From: Trinickia caryophylli
GTDB lineage: Bacteria > Pseudomonadota > Gammaproteobacteria > Burkholderiales > Burkholderiaceae
Direction: 5' to 3'
NCBI RefSeq assembly: GCF_034424545.1
Contig: NZ_CP139970.1
Coordinates: 558,001 to 622,000 of the forward strand
DNA length: 64,000 bases
Part shown: piece by piece, positions 17,198 through 27,097 of the stretch
Position numbering within the stretch: position 1 is the first letter of the stretch
How the letters are laid out: the number at the start of each line of letters is the position of its first letter
The notes under the pieces: model-generated
The model's input: only the letters and a program-made list of their open reading frames with translations
Databases searched by the model: none
Told to the model about the DNA's origin: nothing
Program-made: the position numbers and the translations under genes

Positions 17198-18448
17198 TTA
17201 GAACGAGCGTTTCTTGAGCGTGTAGGCATAGAGCGCGTACTGGGCGTTGGTCTGCGGGTCGAACCAGCCTCCTTGTCCGATACCGTCGTCGATCTCATTC
17301 CATGATTTGCCGAAATCGCGGCTATAGAACGTATAGTCGTGCGGCGCACCTTCACGCTTGTCGTCCGTCGCATAGACGAGGAGCACTCCTTTTTTCCCCG
17401 CGCTCAGGCCGTCGAGCTTGTAGCGCGGATCGAATGTATGCAGTTGTTCGACCTTCGGCTGCTCGTAGCTCGCCCATGTCGAGATTGCACCTGTGCGGTC
17501 GCCCTTGTCGCTTTGATCCTGGTAGTTGCGCGGCGCTCCAAGCTGTGACAGCGCATAGATCGAGTAGGTGTGCCCGGGCGCCTCGTCGGCCGTAGCCAAC
17601 TGAACAACGACCTGGTCCGGCAACACAACATCCCGCTCGAACTGAGGCGCGTCCCACCGCAGCCGATATACCACGCTCGACAATTGAACCTTGCCAAGCA
17701 TCGGTACGTAGTAGGCCACACGCAGCACGCCGTCCGGCCCCAAGTCCACCGCGCTGAACGTCTTGCGTGGTTCACGCGAGTCGGTCGCCATCGGCGGCAG
17801 TGAAACCTCCTGCCAGGACTGCCCACCGTCTGCCGTGCGCCACACCTGCGGCCCCCAGCCAATCGCGTAGCCTCGCCGCGCATCCACAAAGAAGAGCCTG
17901 TCGATATTGCGATTCTCTGGCCAGGAAAGCCGCGTCCATGTCTTGCCACCGTCGACCGATCGCCACAGCTTGGTGATCTGTGGCGACAAGCCATCCTTCG
18001 GAGTGGGCAACTTGTAATCCATCCATCCGGTGCTGACGTATTGTGTCACCCAGTCTTTCGAATACCACCAAGCGGTATCCTGCGCGGGTTGTTGGAAAGA
18101 GCGCACCAGACCGCTCTCTATGGTTCCTCGAAGAAAGGTGACCGTCGATCGATTAAGCCGTTCAGCTGAATTATTCATCCACGCCTCAGTCGGCTCAGCA
18201 ACCTGAGGATCTTTCAGTTGCTCGGCAGGTTTAAACGTGATCACCGGATCAGCAAGCTTGAGCGTCATCACATCGTTGCCGCGCAAACGGAACGCGCCTC
18301 CTCCGTAGGGCTTGTCGTTATTCATGAAGCCGGTGGTAACCGTTGTCCATTGCGGTATCGTCATCGTTCGATATCCATAGCCTGCGGCGGCCAGCACGAT
18401 CAGACCGCCAAGAAGAATTTTCCAGCGCATGAGCCTGTGCACGATCAC
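17198..18448 (-). CDS. Membrane-anchored Asp-box (BNR-like) beta-propeller protein, candidate T6SS immunity protein
   Basis: 416 residues from a GTG at 18448, overlapping the effector-candidate stop as GTGA. An N-terminal uncleaved signal anchor (WKILLGGLIVLAAAGYGY, about 9-26) would place the body in the periplasm. At least three Asp-box turns are visible: SVDGGKTW (164-171), TADGGQSW (205-212) and SRDFGKSW (376-383), indicating a sialidase/BNR-type propeller. Its position directly after the effector candidate, with overlapping codons and a periplasmic location, fits an immunity protein guarding against a periplasm-acting toxin. Some known T6SS lipase immunity proteins have comparable architecture, but I cannot assign a named family. 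Confidence 0.7.
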   Translation of the reverse strand: MIVHRLMRWKILLGGLIVLAAAGYGYRTMTIPQWTTVTTGFMNNDKPYGGGAFRLRGNDVMTLKLADPVITFKPAEQLKDPQVAEPTEAWMNNSAERLNRSTVTFLRGTIESGLVRSFQQPAQDTAWWYSKDWVTQYVSTGWMDYKLPTPKDGLSPQITKLWRSVDGGKTWTRLSWPENRNIDRLFFVDARRGYAIGWGPQVWRTADGGQSWQEVSLPPMATDSREPRKTFSAVDLGPDGVLRVAYYVPMLGKVQLSSVVYRLRWDAPQFERDVVLPDQVVVQLATADEAPGHTYSIYALSQLGAPRNYQDQSDKGDRTGAISTWASYEQPKVEQLHTFDPRYKLDGLSAGKKGVLLVYATDDKREGAPHDYTFYSRDFGKSWNEIDDGIGQGGWFDPQTNAQYALYAYTLKKRSF

Positions 18449-19329
18449 TTCGCCATCAGGAAATCAATTGCTCGACTGACTAGATCTTCGGTGCCAGTAG
18501 AAACCGCATCCGCGCCGTCACCGACCCATGTCTTCACCGAGCCCCAGCCGGTCTTGCCCACCTGCTCAAACGTACCCCAACTGCCCCATTCCTGTAGACG
18601 GGGTTGGCGCATGATGTTGAAGAGATCCTCGGGTGGAAGATGAGCGATTCCGCCGTCCAGGTAAGCCAGCGGATGCGTCTTGAACGCAAAGTCCTTGAAT
18701 TTCTCTTCGTTCAGCTCGAGCTGATATTGCTGAACAATCATCTGGAAATCTCCATTTCCCGGCTTCGCGCTACTTTCCTTGATCACGTTTCTTTTCATGT
18801 TCTGACTAAGGCCATCCTCCATATTCTTCTGCAAATACCACCTGGCGCTCCGCAGCCAATCCTGTCCGGCGGCGCTCAGCTTGGGAAAGAGTTCGGCACC
18901 ATAGTGCGAGCAATAGTAGTAGCCATAGCTGACGTAGTAAGACGGCGGCTTGTGCCCACAGCCGATGTGCCGCATCATGAAGTTGCTGTGGCGCGACCAG
19001 TCCGAGTCGGTACAGTTCGGCGGAATCAGTTGCTCCCGGCGATAGAGAAGGCGGTGAACAAGCTCCTTGTCAGTCCACGGATTCCATGAGGTCGCGAAAG
19101 CCTTGATGGTCACCCACGCGCTCGAAGTACTGACTTTCTCGACAGTCTCCGTATAAGCGCAGCCCAGCGGGCGATAGTAGTACTCGCAATGACCAATCAT
19201 CGAATCGGCCGCAGGCGGCACGATCGAGTCGCATCTCGTGCGTTCCGCGTCGGCACGTTGCGTATAGCCCGACGGCGTCATGTAGGAATGGAAGACGCCT
19301 ATCACCCCGGGGTTATCGTTTTCGGCCAT
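18445..19329 (-). CDS. Candidate T6SS effector, unknown family
   Basis: 294 residues, no signal peptide. The start is 3 bp after vgrG. I do not recognise a named toxin fold; there is no GxSxG lipase elbow and no NlpC/P60 or HNH motif. Distinctive features are an aromatic/cysteine block SYYVSYGYYYCSHYG (about 128-142), AAGQDWLRSARWYLQ just after it, and AFKTHPLAYLDGGIAHLPPEDL (about 213-234), which contains an invariant-looking His and Asp. Seven or more cysteines are spread through the N-terminal half, suggesting disulfides after delivery to the periplasm. Location immediately downstream of vgrG and upstream of a membrane-anchored propeller makes an effector role likely. Codon composition is AT-richer than vgrG. 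Confidence 0.6.
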   Translation of the reverse strand: MAENDNPGVIGVFHSYMTPSGYTQRADAERTRCDSIVPPAADSMIGHCEYYYRPLGCAYTETVEKVSTSSAWVTIKAFATSWNPWTDKELVHRLLYRREQLIPPNCTDSDWSRHSNFMMRHIGCGHKPPSYYVSYGYYYCSHYGAELFPKLSAAGQDWLRSARWYLQKNMEDGLSQNMKRNVIKESSAKPGNGDFQMIVQQYQLELNEEKFKDFAFKTHPLAYLDGGIAHLPPEDLFNIMRQPRLQEWGSWGTFEQVGKTGWGSVKTWVGDGADAVSTGTEDLVSRAIDFLMAK

Positions 19330-19332
19330 GTT

Positions 19333-21846
19333 TCAATCATCCAGAAGCTTGAGCACCGCGTCCTGCGGGACATGACTTTGCGCCAGCGAAGTCTCGCCCT
19401 TGTCGGTAGTAACGCCTTCAGCGATTAGCTTCCCTTCGGAAAGCAACTGGTACTTCGTGTTGCTCGCCGGAATCTGCGTACCGCTCCAGCGCACCACGAA
19501 CGCCTGATCAAATGCACCGGCCGTCGACGGCAACGCGGGAATCGCCGCCGATATACCCTGTGGCCCGAGTTTTTGGTAAGAAGCGGAATAGATGGTCCGG
19601 TCGCCACGCGTGCCGTCTTCGATACCACTCGGCGTGATGCGGAGATATGAACCGCCGCATACAAGCAGGATCTCGTCCTTGGCAGTAATCGTGACGCGGC
19701 CGTTCGCACTCGCCACGCTCATCCCTTCGTGCGATATCAGGTTCATCGCGCCGTGCTGCGCCTGAACATCCACTGCGCCGTTTGCGGCCAGCGCCTTGAT
19801 TCCGTTCTGGTTGGCAAACAGCGAAACGGCTTCGCCCGATGCCACCGTGAAATTACGGCCGACGCTCAGATCGGCATTCGCTCCCGCCGTTACGGTCAGA
19901 TGCTCGCCCCCCGAGAGCTGAATGCTCTTAGGCGTGACAGCACCAATACCGTCAGGCGCCGACAGCAGCAGGACCGCCTTCTGCAGATCCCTGAAATGGT
20001 CCTCCAGTTGGGCTTGCTGGGCTTTGACATCGGCCAGTTCCGCCGTGGCGCGCCGGGCAACCGTTCGCATCGATTCGGCTTCGGCCAGAGCGGCCCGAAG
20101 CTGCGTCAGCGCAGCCTGCATCTCCAGATGAGGGGCGTCGGGATTTGAGAACGGATCGGCCGAAAAGAACAGCCCCTTCGACGCACGCAGCGTGCCCCAG
20201 CCCTGAGTCGCGACTTCGAAACCCTCGCCGCGCTTGTGCTTCTGGCTGTCGACCAGATACCCCAGGCTGACCGACGACTTCATGTACACCGTCGCGAACT
20301 TGCCGCCTTCCTGTCCCTTGCGGTCCTCGAGCCGAATATCGGCACCCAGCAACGGCGAGCGCCAGACGGCCCGGCTGTCCCAGCCCGACAACCCATGGAC
20401 CGGGTCGGGCCGCTTGAAATCATTCAATGCACCCGCGATGTAGATGCGATCGACGTCGCCATGCTCGCATTGCAGTTGCACTTCCGTGCCCGGCAACAGC
20501 GGCGAATGAAACCCGCCTTGGTACGAGGCCGAAGGCTTCATCAGCCGTAACGCCAGCAAGTCGGTGCCGCGTGTACTGCCGTTGCGCAGGAACAATGGCC
20601 TCACCGGATACCGGCCGTGCTCGTCCACGGGCGCATACGGGCTCTTGCCATACGGCTCAACCACGGCCGGAATCGTCCCCGTCACCCAGCGCCAATGCTT
20701 GGCCGGAATGTACTCCGGCCGCCACGTCAGGTGCGCAGGCGTGGCCTCGAATCGGTTGAATGCCGGCTGGACACGACCCGCCTTCGTCTCGACTTTCGTG
20801 ACCACCAGGCCGTAGGGTGCCTCGGGTAACTCGTAATTGGTGAGCTGCACAACCATCCCCGGCATCAGACCGGGGATGTTGCTCGTGCCTTTGAAGGTCG
20901 TCTGCCGGGCGACCTGCTCGTCCCGACGCGCCGTGACAAGCATCTGACCGACATCCGCATCCCGATGGTGCTCAATGCTGCGATTGACGCTGCCGTAGAC
21001 CGAACGATCCTCCTTCGCCACATCAGCCTGCACTTCAAGCGAATTGTCGGGCGTGCGATAATTGTGGTCCCAGAGTTGAATCGACGCCGGCACGAGATCG
21101 CGCACGGCTTCGATGCTCAGAACCGCCTTGCTCCAATCACGGCTCAGGCCCGAATGGGGTTCGTAAGGCACCTTCACCGAACGAACGTAAGCGCGCGGAT
21201 TGTCGCCGAAGACGATAGTCTCCCGCTTCGGCCTGTCCTCCTCGGTGGCTTGCTTGAAATACCAAAAAATGCCGGCCCGTCGGCAATGACGACCGGCAAA
21301 ATGGAGCAACGATTCCTCGTAGATGACGGTCTGCTCGAATTTCTCGCGCGCATCCTCGAGCGCAAATTCGACATCGAACGACTCGATGTTCTGGCGGTCG
21401 ATAAACAGCTCGCTGATCAGGTCCTTCACCGACTTGTCCCGAAACACGCCGGAGTCGATTACCCGGTCGTACAGCGCGACACGTGGTTCAATACGCAGCT
21501 TGTAGGTTGCTTCGTCGCGCGTGACCTTGATGCGCTTCCACCGTGTGATGACGCCGTGGACGATCAACTCGGGGATGACGGCGGGATCGTAGAGCCCCGG
21601 CACCGAGGGAACGGAGGCCTCCTCTTCGAGCGTGAAGGTGGCCCGACGCCCCACCCACTGCGCACTGTCGATCTCCCTGTCGGCGGACGTCACGACAAGG
21701 CTTAAACGATAGGGTTCGTTGAATGCCGCGGTAAGCTTGCTCTTCACGACCGAGAGCGACGTGGCATAGTCGGCGACCTTCAGGCGCAGCAACTGCCGCA
21801 GCCGAGCGCTCGGGTGCTTGAGAATGGCATCGATAGTCGTCTGCAT
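19333..21846 (-). CDS. vgrG: T6SS spike protein VgrG with DUF2345 domain
   Basis: 837 residues. Residues 1-380 are the gp27-like base (LHFAGRHCRRAGIFWYFKQ), about 400-500 the OB-fold/gp5 region (DEHGRYPVRPLFLRNGS), and about 560-760 the DUF2345 beta-helix extension (AALAEAESMRTVARRA helix, then repeated short strands such as HLTVTAGANADLSVGRNFTV). A C-terminal tail of about 80 residues (WSGTQIPASNTKYQLLSEGKLIAEGVTT) has a transthyretin-like strand pattern that may bind the effector. It is the first gene of the minus-strand T6SS operon, with 775 bp of non-coding DNA upstream that should hold the promoter. Confidence 0.93.
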   Translation of the reverse strand: MQTTIDAILKHPSARLRQLLRLKVADYATSLSVVKSKLTAAFNEPYRLSLVVTSADREIDSAQWVGRRATFTLEEEASVPSVPGLYDPAVIPELIVHGVITRWKRIKVTRDEATYKLRIEPRVALYDRVIDSGVFRDKSVKDLISELFIDRQNIESFDVEFALEDAREKFEQTVIYEESLLHFAGRHCRRAGIFWYFKQATEEDRPKRETIVFGDNPRAYVRSVKVPYEPHSGLSRDWSKAVLSIEAVRDLVPASIQLWDHNYRTPDNSLEVQADVAKEDRSVYGSVNRSIEHHRDADVGQMLVTARRDEQVARQTTFKGTSNIPGLMPGMVVQLTNYELPEAPYGLVVTKVETKAGRVQPAFNRFEATPAHLTWRPEYIPAKHWRWVTGTIPAVVEPYGKSPYAPVDEHGRYPVRPLFLRNGSTRGTDLLALRLMKPSASYQGGFHSPLLPGTEVQLQCEHGDVDRIYIAGALNDFKRPDPVHGLSGWDSRAVWRSPLLGADIRLEDRKGQEGGKFATVYMKSSVSLGYLVDSQKHKRGEGFEVATQGWGTLRASKGLFFSADPFSNPDAPHLEMQAALTQLRAALAEAESMRTVARRATAELADVKAQQAQLEDHFRDLQKAVLLLSAPDGIGAVTPKSIQLSGGEHLTVTAGANADLSVGRNFTVASGEAVSLFANQNGIKALAANGAVDVQAQHGAMNLISHEGMSVASANGRVTITAKDEILLVCGGSYLRITPSGIEDGTRGDRTIYSASYQKLGPQGISAAIPALPSTAGAFDQAFVVRWSGTQIPASNTKYQLLSEGKLIAEGVTTDKGETSLAQSHVPQDAVLKLLDD

Positions 21847-22621
21847 GGCCCTGCCGGATCACCTCGTGCGAGTTGGAATAGGGACAGTATCAGGCGCCGA
21901 ATAGAGAATCCACGGTTCAGCCCCGGATTTGACGATATTTGACTTTTCGCGCTGCCCACCGGCTCATGAGCCTGGAGGACGGTTTAAGCGCTGATTCACG
22001 GCGCGTTTCCAGCGGGACAGGAGCCTGGAGCGCAAGCGCAGAGCCCTGTCCGTTGGACGACGTGGATTCCATGCAAAACCCGAACTTGATGTCCGACGAC
22101 AACTTGTTCAAAGGATTGCCCGAATACGCGAATGGCTCTATGCCTGCTCAGCCCACGACAGAACCGTCCGCTCCGATATGTTGTCGTTCGATAGCCTCGC
22201 CGCGCTGACAGTTCGATCCGTGGCCGAGTCATGTTCGGTTGCCCTGCTCCACAAAGCAGCGCGGCAAGCCTCAAACAAGAACAAGACAAACTGGTTGCCA
22301 TCTTCTTCATCCCGCTCCCCGTATAAATGCCCCGATGCAGGCAGGGCCGCGAGAAGATAGCGATTTAGATATTGAAGTCGATCCCCGACGGAGAATTTTC
22401 GGACGGCATTACCGGCACGCGGCACTCGAGTCGGGCTCGCGGATGGTCGGGCAAAGTGGATACCTCAGCATTCAGCCGCCAGTGATCCGCCGTCTTCAGC
22501 CGAGTTCGCAAACGACGCATCTCGCCCCCATACGTCCCCCGTTAGCCGTTCGGCCGACTGCCCAAACCCGCCGCCGAGGTACACTCTCGCCCTGTACTCG
22601 CAAGCACCAAAGAACACGACG
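21847..22621. other. 775-bp non-coding region between vgrG and mutS
   Basis: Divergent region between the T6SS operon and mutS. I find no gene with recognisable content on either strand. It holds the right copy of the degenerate repeat (22042-22100) and is AT-richer around 22100-22400. Promoters for vgrG and mutS must lie here, but no strong consensus element is clear by eye. Confidence 0.55.
22042..22100 (+). repeat. Right copy of a degenerate direct repeat flanking the T6SS block
   Basis: Aligns in the same orientation with 7383-7442 (about 49 identical positions, one gap). It lies some 200 bp upstream of the vgrG start, so the two copies bracket the lipoprotein gene and the whole T6SS operon. 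Confidence 0.6.
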
Positions 22622-25285
22622 ATGGGCACTCCAACCGAAGCTCCCGGCGATATCGCCATTGCCGCTCACACGCCGATGATGCAGCAGTACCTGCGCATCA
22701 AGGCTGAACACCCCGGCACGCTCGTCTTCTATCGGATGGGCGACTTCTACGAACTCTTTTTCGACGATGCGGAAAAAGCCGCGCGCCTGCTCGACCTCAC
22801 GCTCACGCAGCGCGGCGCATCGGCCGGCAACCCGATCAAGATGGCCGGGGTGCCGCACCACGCAGTCGAGCAGTACCTCGCGAAGCTCGTCAAGCTCGGC
22901 GAATCGGTCGCCATCTGCGAGCAGATCGGCGACCCGGCCACCTCCAAGGGGCCCGTGGAACGCAAGGTCCTGCGCGTCGTCACGCCCGGCACCCTGACCG
23001 ACGCAGCGCTCCTTTCAGATAAGAGCGACGTATTCCTGCTCGCGCTTTGCCCGGCCCACAACAAACGCGGCGGAGTCGCGTCGGTGGGCCTCGCATGGCT
23101 CAATCTGGCCAGCGGCGCGTTGCGTCTTGCCGAAGTACCGCCCGGGCAACTCGACGCGGCGCTCGAACGCATCCGTCCCGCGGAAATCCTCGTGTCGGAC
23201 ATGCTGTCCTCCGAGACGCTGCCGTCCGCGCCCAGCGGCACCCTCACGCGCGTACCCGGCTGGCACTTCGACGTCACGTCGGGCAAGCAGCGGCTTTGCG
23301 ACCAGCTCAACGTCGCGAGCCTCGACGGCTTCAGCGCCGAAACGCTCACGAGCGCCTGCGGCGCGGCCGGTGCGCTACTGCTTTACGCCTCCGCCACGCA
23401 GGGCCAGCAACTGCGGCACGTGCGCAGCCTCAAGGTCGAATACGAGTCGGAATACATCGGCCTCGACCCGGCCACGCGCCGCAATCTCGAGCTGACGGAA
23501 ACCTTGCGCGGCGCAGAATCGCCGACGCTGTGTTCGCTGCTCGATACCTGCTGCACGACGATGGGCAGCCGGCTGTTGCGCCACTGGCTCCATCACCCGC
23601 CGCGCGACGCCTCACGAGCCCAAGCGCGGCAGCAGGCGATCGGGGCGCTCATCGAAGCCCCCGCCCATGTGGGGCTTGATGCGCTGAGAACCACCTTGCG
23701 GCGCATCTCCGACGTCGAACGCATCACGGGCCGCCTGGCGCTTCTTTCGGCCCGGCCACGCGATCTCTCGAGCCTGCGCGACACATTCATCGCCCTGCCC
23801 AGCCTGCGTACCCACGTCGAACAAATGGCAAACGGCAGCCCGGCACTCGAGCGCATCGCCGCCGATCTCGAGCCGCCGGCCGCATGCGTCGATCTGCTCC
23901 GGCGCGCAATCGCTGAAGAACCCGCGGCCATGGTGCGCGACGGCGGCGTGATCGCTCGCGGTTATGACGCGGAGCTCGACGAGTTGCGCGACATCTCCGA
24001 AAACTGCGGCCAGTTCCTCATCGACCTCGAGGCTCGCGAACGCGCGCGCACCGGCATCGGCAATCTGCGCGTGGAATACAACAAGGTCCACGGCTTTTAC
24101 ATCGAAGTCACGCGCGGCCAAGTCGACAAGGTGCCAGACGACTACCGCCGCCGGCAAACGCTCAAGAACGCCGAGCGCTACATCACGCCGGAGCTCAAGG
24201 CCTTCGAGGACAAGGCCCTGTCGGCACAGGAGCGCGCATTGTCGCGCGAGCGCTCGCTGTACGATACGGTGCTTCAAGCGCTGCTGCCCTTCATCGCCGA
24301 TTGCCAGCGCGTTGCCTCGGCACTGGCCGAGCTCGACTTGCTCGGCGCCTTCGCCGAACGCGCGCGCGCACTCGACTGGGTCGCCCCCACCTTCTCACCG
24401 GAAATCGGCATCGATATCGAGCAAGGCAGGCATCCCGTTGTCGAAGCCCAAGTCGAACAATTCACGGCGAACGACTGCCGGCTCGACACGGGCCGCAAGC
24501 TGCTGCTCATCACCGGCCCGAACATGGGCGGTAAGTCGACGTTCATGCGCCAGACCGCTCTCATCGCGCTGCTCGCCTACGTGGGCAGCTACGTGCCGGC
24601 GCGGCGAGCTTGCTTCGGGCCGATCGACCGCATCTTCACACGCATCGGCGCAGCCGACGACCTGGCCGGCGGCCGCTCCACCTTCATGGTGGAAATGACC
24701 GAAGCGGCGGCGATTCTCAACGACGCGACGCCGCAAAGTCTCGTACTGATGGACGAAATCGGCCGCGGTACCTCAACATTCGACGGTCTCGCACTCGCGT
24801 GGGCCATCGCGAGGCACCTGCTCGGCCACAACGCCTGTCAGACGCTCTTCGCGACACACTACTTCGAGCTCACGCAGTTGCCTGCGGAGTTCCCCGAAGC
24901 TGCCAACGTGCATCTGTCCGCAGTCGAGCACGGGCACAGCATCGTCTTTCTGCACTCGGTCGACGAAGGCCCGGCCAGCCAGAGTTATGGGCTGCAGGTG
25001 GCGCAGCTCGCCGGCGTTCCGTCGCCTGTCATCCGCGCCGCGCGCAAGCACCTGGCATGGCTCGAACAGCAATCGGCCGGCCACGGAACACCGCAGTTGG
25101 ACTTGTTCGCCTCGCCCGCCATGGCAGAAGATGCGCCCGACGACGATCCGCCAGAGCCGGTTCCACACGCCGCCGTGGAACGGCTGCGCGCCATCGATCC
25201 GAACGATCTGCGGCCACGCGACGCACTCGAGCTCCTCTATGAGTTGCACGAACTGGCGAATGCGGACAAGAGCGAGCGCCACTGA
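22622..25285 (+). CDS. mutS: DNA mismatch repair protein MutS
   Basis: 887 residues, slightly longer than E. coli MutS. The mismatch-reading motif is [10 protein letters not shown] (Phe42-Tyr43-Glu44). The connector, lever and clamp regions follow, for example [22 protein letters not shown]. The ATPase has Walker [10 protein letters not shown] near residue 632, and then [13 protein letters not shown] and ATHYFELT. The C-terminal tail ([20 protein letters not shown]) matches the dimer/tetramer helix. It binds mismatches and recruits MutL in the cytosol. The next gene starts within its last 26 bases. Confidence 0.98.
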   Translation: MGTPTEAPGDIAIAAHTPMMQQYLRIKAEHPGTLVFYRMGDFYELFFDDAEKAARLLDLTLTQRGASAGNPIKMAGVPHHAVEQYLAKLVKLGESVAICEQIGDPATSKGPVERKVLRVVTPGTLTDAALLSDKSDVFLLALCPAHNKRGGVASVGLAWLNLASGALRLAEVPPGQLDAALERIRPAEILVSDMLSSETLPSAPSGTLTRVPGWHFDVTSGKQRLCDQLNVASLDGFSAETLTSACGAAGALLLYASATQGQQLRHVRSLKVEYESEYIGLDPATRRNLELTETLRGAESPTLCSLLDTCCTTMGSRLLRHWLHHPPRDASRAQARQQAIGALIEAPAHVGLDALRTTLRRISDVERITGRLALLSARPRDLSSLRDTFIALPSLRTHVEQMANGSPALERIAADLEPPAACVDLLRRAIAEEPAAMVRDGGVIARGYDAELDELRDISENCGQFLIDLEARERARTGIGNLRVEYNKVHGFYIEVTRGQVDKVPDDYRRRQTLKNAERYITPELKAFEDKALSAQERALSRERSLYDTVLQALLPFIADCQRVASALAELDLLGAFAERARALDWVAPTFSPEIGIDIEQGRHPVVEAQVEQFTANDCRLDTGRKLLLITGPNMGGKSTFMRQTALIALLAYVGSYVPARRACFGPIDRIFTRIGAADDLAGGRSTFMVEMTEAAAILNDATPQSLVLMDEIGRGTSTFDGLALAWAIARHLLGHNACQTLFATHYFELTQLPAEFPEAANVHLSAVEHGHSIVFLHSVDEGPASQSYGLQVAQLAGVPSPVIRAARKHLAWLEQQSAGHGTPQLDLFASPAMAEDAPDDDPPEPVPHAAVERLRAIDPNDLRPRDALELLYELHELANADKSERH

Positions 25286-26534
25286 CGCACGCACGCGAGG
25301 ACGCGCGGCAGCTTGGCTCGCCGCTGCCGCGCTCGCGCTCGTCGTTTCGTATGCTGCGCCGGCAGCCGCGGCGCGGCCGCACCTCGCCTTCGCCGTAATC
25401 GGCAACACCCTCAGGACGAGTGCGGACGAAACAGCCACGCGCCGGCTGCTCGACGCCATCGCACTCGACGGCCAGATCGCCTTCGTTGCCTATGACGGGA
25501 ACCTCAAAGGCTCCGCAGAAAATTGCTCGGACAGCCTCTACGCTCAACGGCAACAGTTGCTCGATACGTCGCCGCTGCCGCTCATCGTCGTGCCGGGCGA
25601 ACATGACTGGTCCGCTTGCGGCAGCGCTCGAGCCGGCGGCTACGACGTTACCGAGCGCCTGGATCTTTTGCGACAAACGCTGTTCGGGAACAACGTGTCG
25701 CTCGGCCAGACTTCCCTGCCGCTCAAGCGCGAAAGCGAGGTCGCACGTTTTCGCGCGTATCGCGAAAACGTGCGATGGGAGTTCGACGACACGGTGTTCG
25801 TCGGACTCAACGTCGTAGGCGGCAACAACCACTATTCAACAGCGGGCGGGCGTAACGGCGAGTACGACGATCGGGCGATCGCTACGAGCTTCTGGCTCGA
25901 GCACTCGGCCGAATATGCTCGGCGCCGCAACGCGGGCGCGCTGGTCGTTTTCGTCGAAGCAGACCCGGAATTCGAGCGCTACGAGCGGCCCGAACGCTTC
26001 GCCTGGTTGAGGCTCGGCAGCGGGCGCACGCGGGACGGGTATCTCGAGTTCAAACGCAGCCTTGTGAAAGCGGCACGCACGTTTCGCGGCCCGCTGATTG
26101 TCATTCATGCGGCCCACACCTCGTTGCCGCGCGGCTTCGCCATCGATCAGCCGCTGTTCGACGACAAAGGCGCACGCATGACGAACGTGACGCGCATTGC
26201 CATCGCGCCGCGCGAGCGCGATCTGCAATGGGTAAGAATCGATGTGAATTTCGCGAAAGCGCCGCCGTTTCACGTGAGCGTACGGCGCATACCACCGAAC
26301 GTGACGGCGAGCACTCCGCAGCCTGCACAGGCATTGCCGCCTGGGGCTACATCGGCCGCGTCGGGCTCGATACCCGGTCTGATGCCGGCGCCGGCGCCGA
26401 GTTCGTTGCCCAGCTATTTTCCGGCATCCGAGATTCCGGCGTCGGAACCGCCTTTGCTGCCCGAAAGCCGCACCGCGCCCGCTCCCGCGCCGGCCGTCCC
26501 GCCGCGCCCAGCGTCAGTGCAAGGTGGGAGTTGA
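25260..26534 (+). CDS. Secreted metallophosphatase-like protein of unknown function
   Basis: 424 residues. The N-terminus is a long signal peptide ending near YAAPAAAA, so it is probably exported. The body looks like a calcineurin-type phosphoesterase scaffold: [22 protein letters not shown] and HAAHTS sit in the order of the metal-ligand blocks. However, the usual GDxHG and GNHD residues are degenerate (GNT, GEHDW), so catalysis is uncertain. The last 80 residues are Pro/Ala-rich and low complexity. The ATG at 25260 overlaps the mutS 3' end by 26 bp; an ATG at 25239 is possible. The 3' end overlaps convergent slyD by 21 bp. Confidence 0.75.
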   Translation: MRTRASATDARTRGRAAAWLAAAALALVVSYAAPAAAARPHLAFAVIGNTLRTSADETATRRLLDAIALDGQIAFVAYDGNLKGSAENCSDSLYAQRQQLLDTSPLPLIVVPGEHDWSACGSARAGGYDVTERLDLLRQTLFGNNVSLGQTSLPLKRESEVARFRAYRENVRWEFDDTVFVGLNVVGGNNHYSTAGGRNGEYDDRAIATSFWLEHSAEYARRRNAGALVVFVEADPEFERYERPERFAWLRLGSGRTRDGYLEFKRSLVKAARTFRGPLIVIHAAHTSLPRGFAIDQPLFDDKGARMTNVTRIAIAPRERDLQWVRIDVNFAKAPPFHVSVRRIPPNVTASTPQPAQALPPGATSAASGSIPGLMPAPAPSSLPSYFPASEIPASEPPLLPESRTAPAPAPAVPPRPASVQGGS

Positions 26535-27065
26535 AGGGCCGTCCTTGTCGTCGGTGTCGTCTTCGTCGTCCTCGTCGAGCACGTCGATGCCTTCCGCGCC
26601 ATGCACGTGCGCATGCTCGATTTCATCCGCGGTGGCTTCCCGCACTTCCTTGACAGTCAGAGCGAAACGCAGCGCCATGCCTGCCAGCGGGTGATTGCCG
26701 TCCAACACCACTTTGTCTTCGGCCAAGTCGGTCACCGTATAGATGAGGGCGTCGATTTCGTCGTCGCCATCCTCGGGCGTGCCCTCGAACTGCATGCCGA
26801 CCTCGAGCGGCTCCGGGAAACGGCTGCGCGGCTCGATCTTCACGAGCTCGGGATCGTACTCGCCGAACGCGTCCTGCGGTTCCAGCTGAATCTGCGTCTG
26901 GTAGCCGGGCTCGTGCCCGTCGAGCTCTTCCTCGATCTTGGGGAACGTGCCATCATAGCCGCCGTGCAGATATACCATCGGCTCCTCGCTCTCCTCGATG
27001 AGATTGCCTTGGGCGTCGGACAGCTTGTAGGCAACCGAGACGACGGTGTTTTTCACAATTTTCAT
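26514..27065 (-). CDS. slyD: FKBP-type peptidyl-prolyl isomerase SlyD
   Basis: 183 residues. The split FKBP domain has VVSVAYKLSDAQGNLIEES at the start, and the IF (insert-in-flap) chaperone domain includes GYQTQIQLEPQDAFGEYDPELV. DGNHPLAGMALRF then closes the FKBP part. The tail is acidic (DVLDEDDEDDTDDKD). It has only one histidine-containing stretch (HAHVHG) instead of the metal-binding His/Cys tail of E. coli SlyD. It is a cytosolic folding helper. A TATAAT on the minus strand at 27095-27090 is a plausible -10. Only 32 bp separate it from divergent roxA. Confidence 0.93.
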   Translation of the reverse strand: MKIVKNTVVSVAYKLSDAQGNLIEESEEPMVYLHGGYDGTFPKIEEELDGHEPGYQTQIQLEPQDAFGEYDPELVKIEPRSRFPEPLEVGMQFEGTPEDGDDEIDALIYTVTDLAEDKVVLDGNHPLAGMALRFALTVKEVREATADEIEHAHVHGAEGIDVLDEDDEDDTDDKDGPSTPTLH

Positions 27066-27089
27066 TCAAACTCTCCCAAATTCGGTCCC

Positions 27090-27095
27090 ATTATA
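27090..27095 (-). promoter_or_regulatory. Probable -10 element for slyD
   Basis: Perfect TATAAT on the minus strand, 25 bp before the slyD start in the 32-bp gap to divergent roxA. The -35 region would lie inside the roxA coding start and is poor. Confidence 0.4.
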
Positions 27096-27097
27096 CG

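Noticed and set aside
8213..21846. CRISPR-Cas locus near the AcrVA2-like gene
   Set aside because: No repeat-spacer array and no cas gene were found on either strand of the window.
22138..22425. 95-codon minus-strand frame upstream of vgrG
   Set aside because: No ribosome site, no recognisable content, and composition like non-coding DNA.
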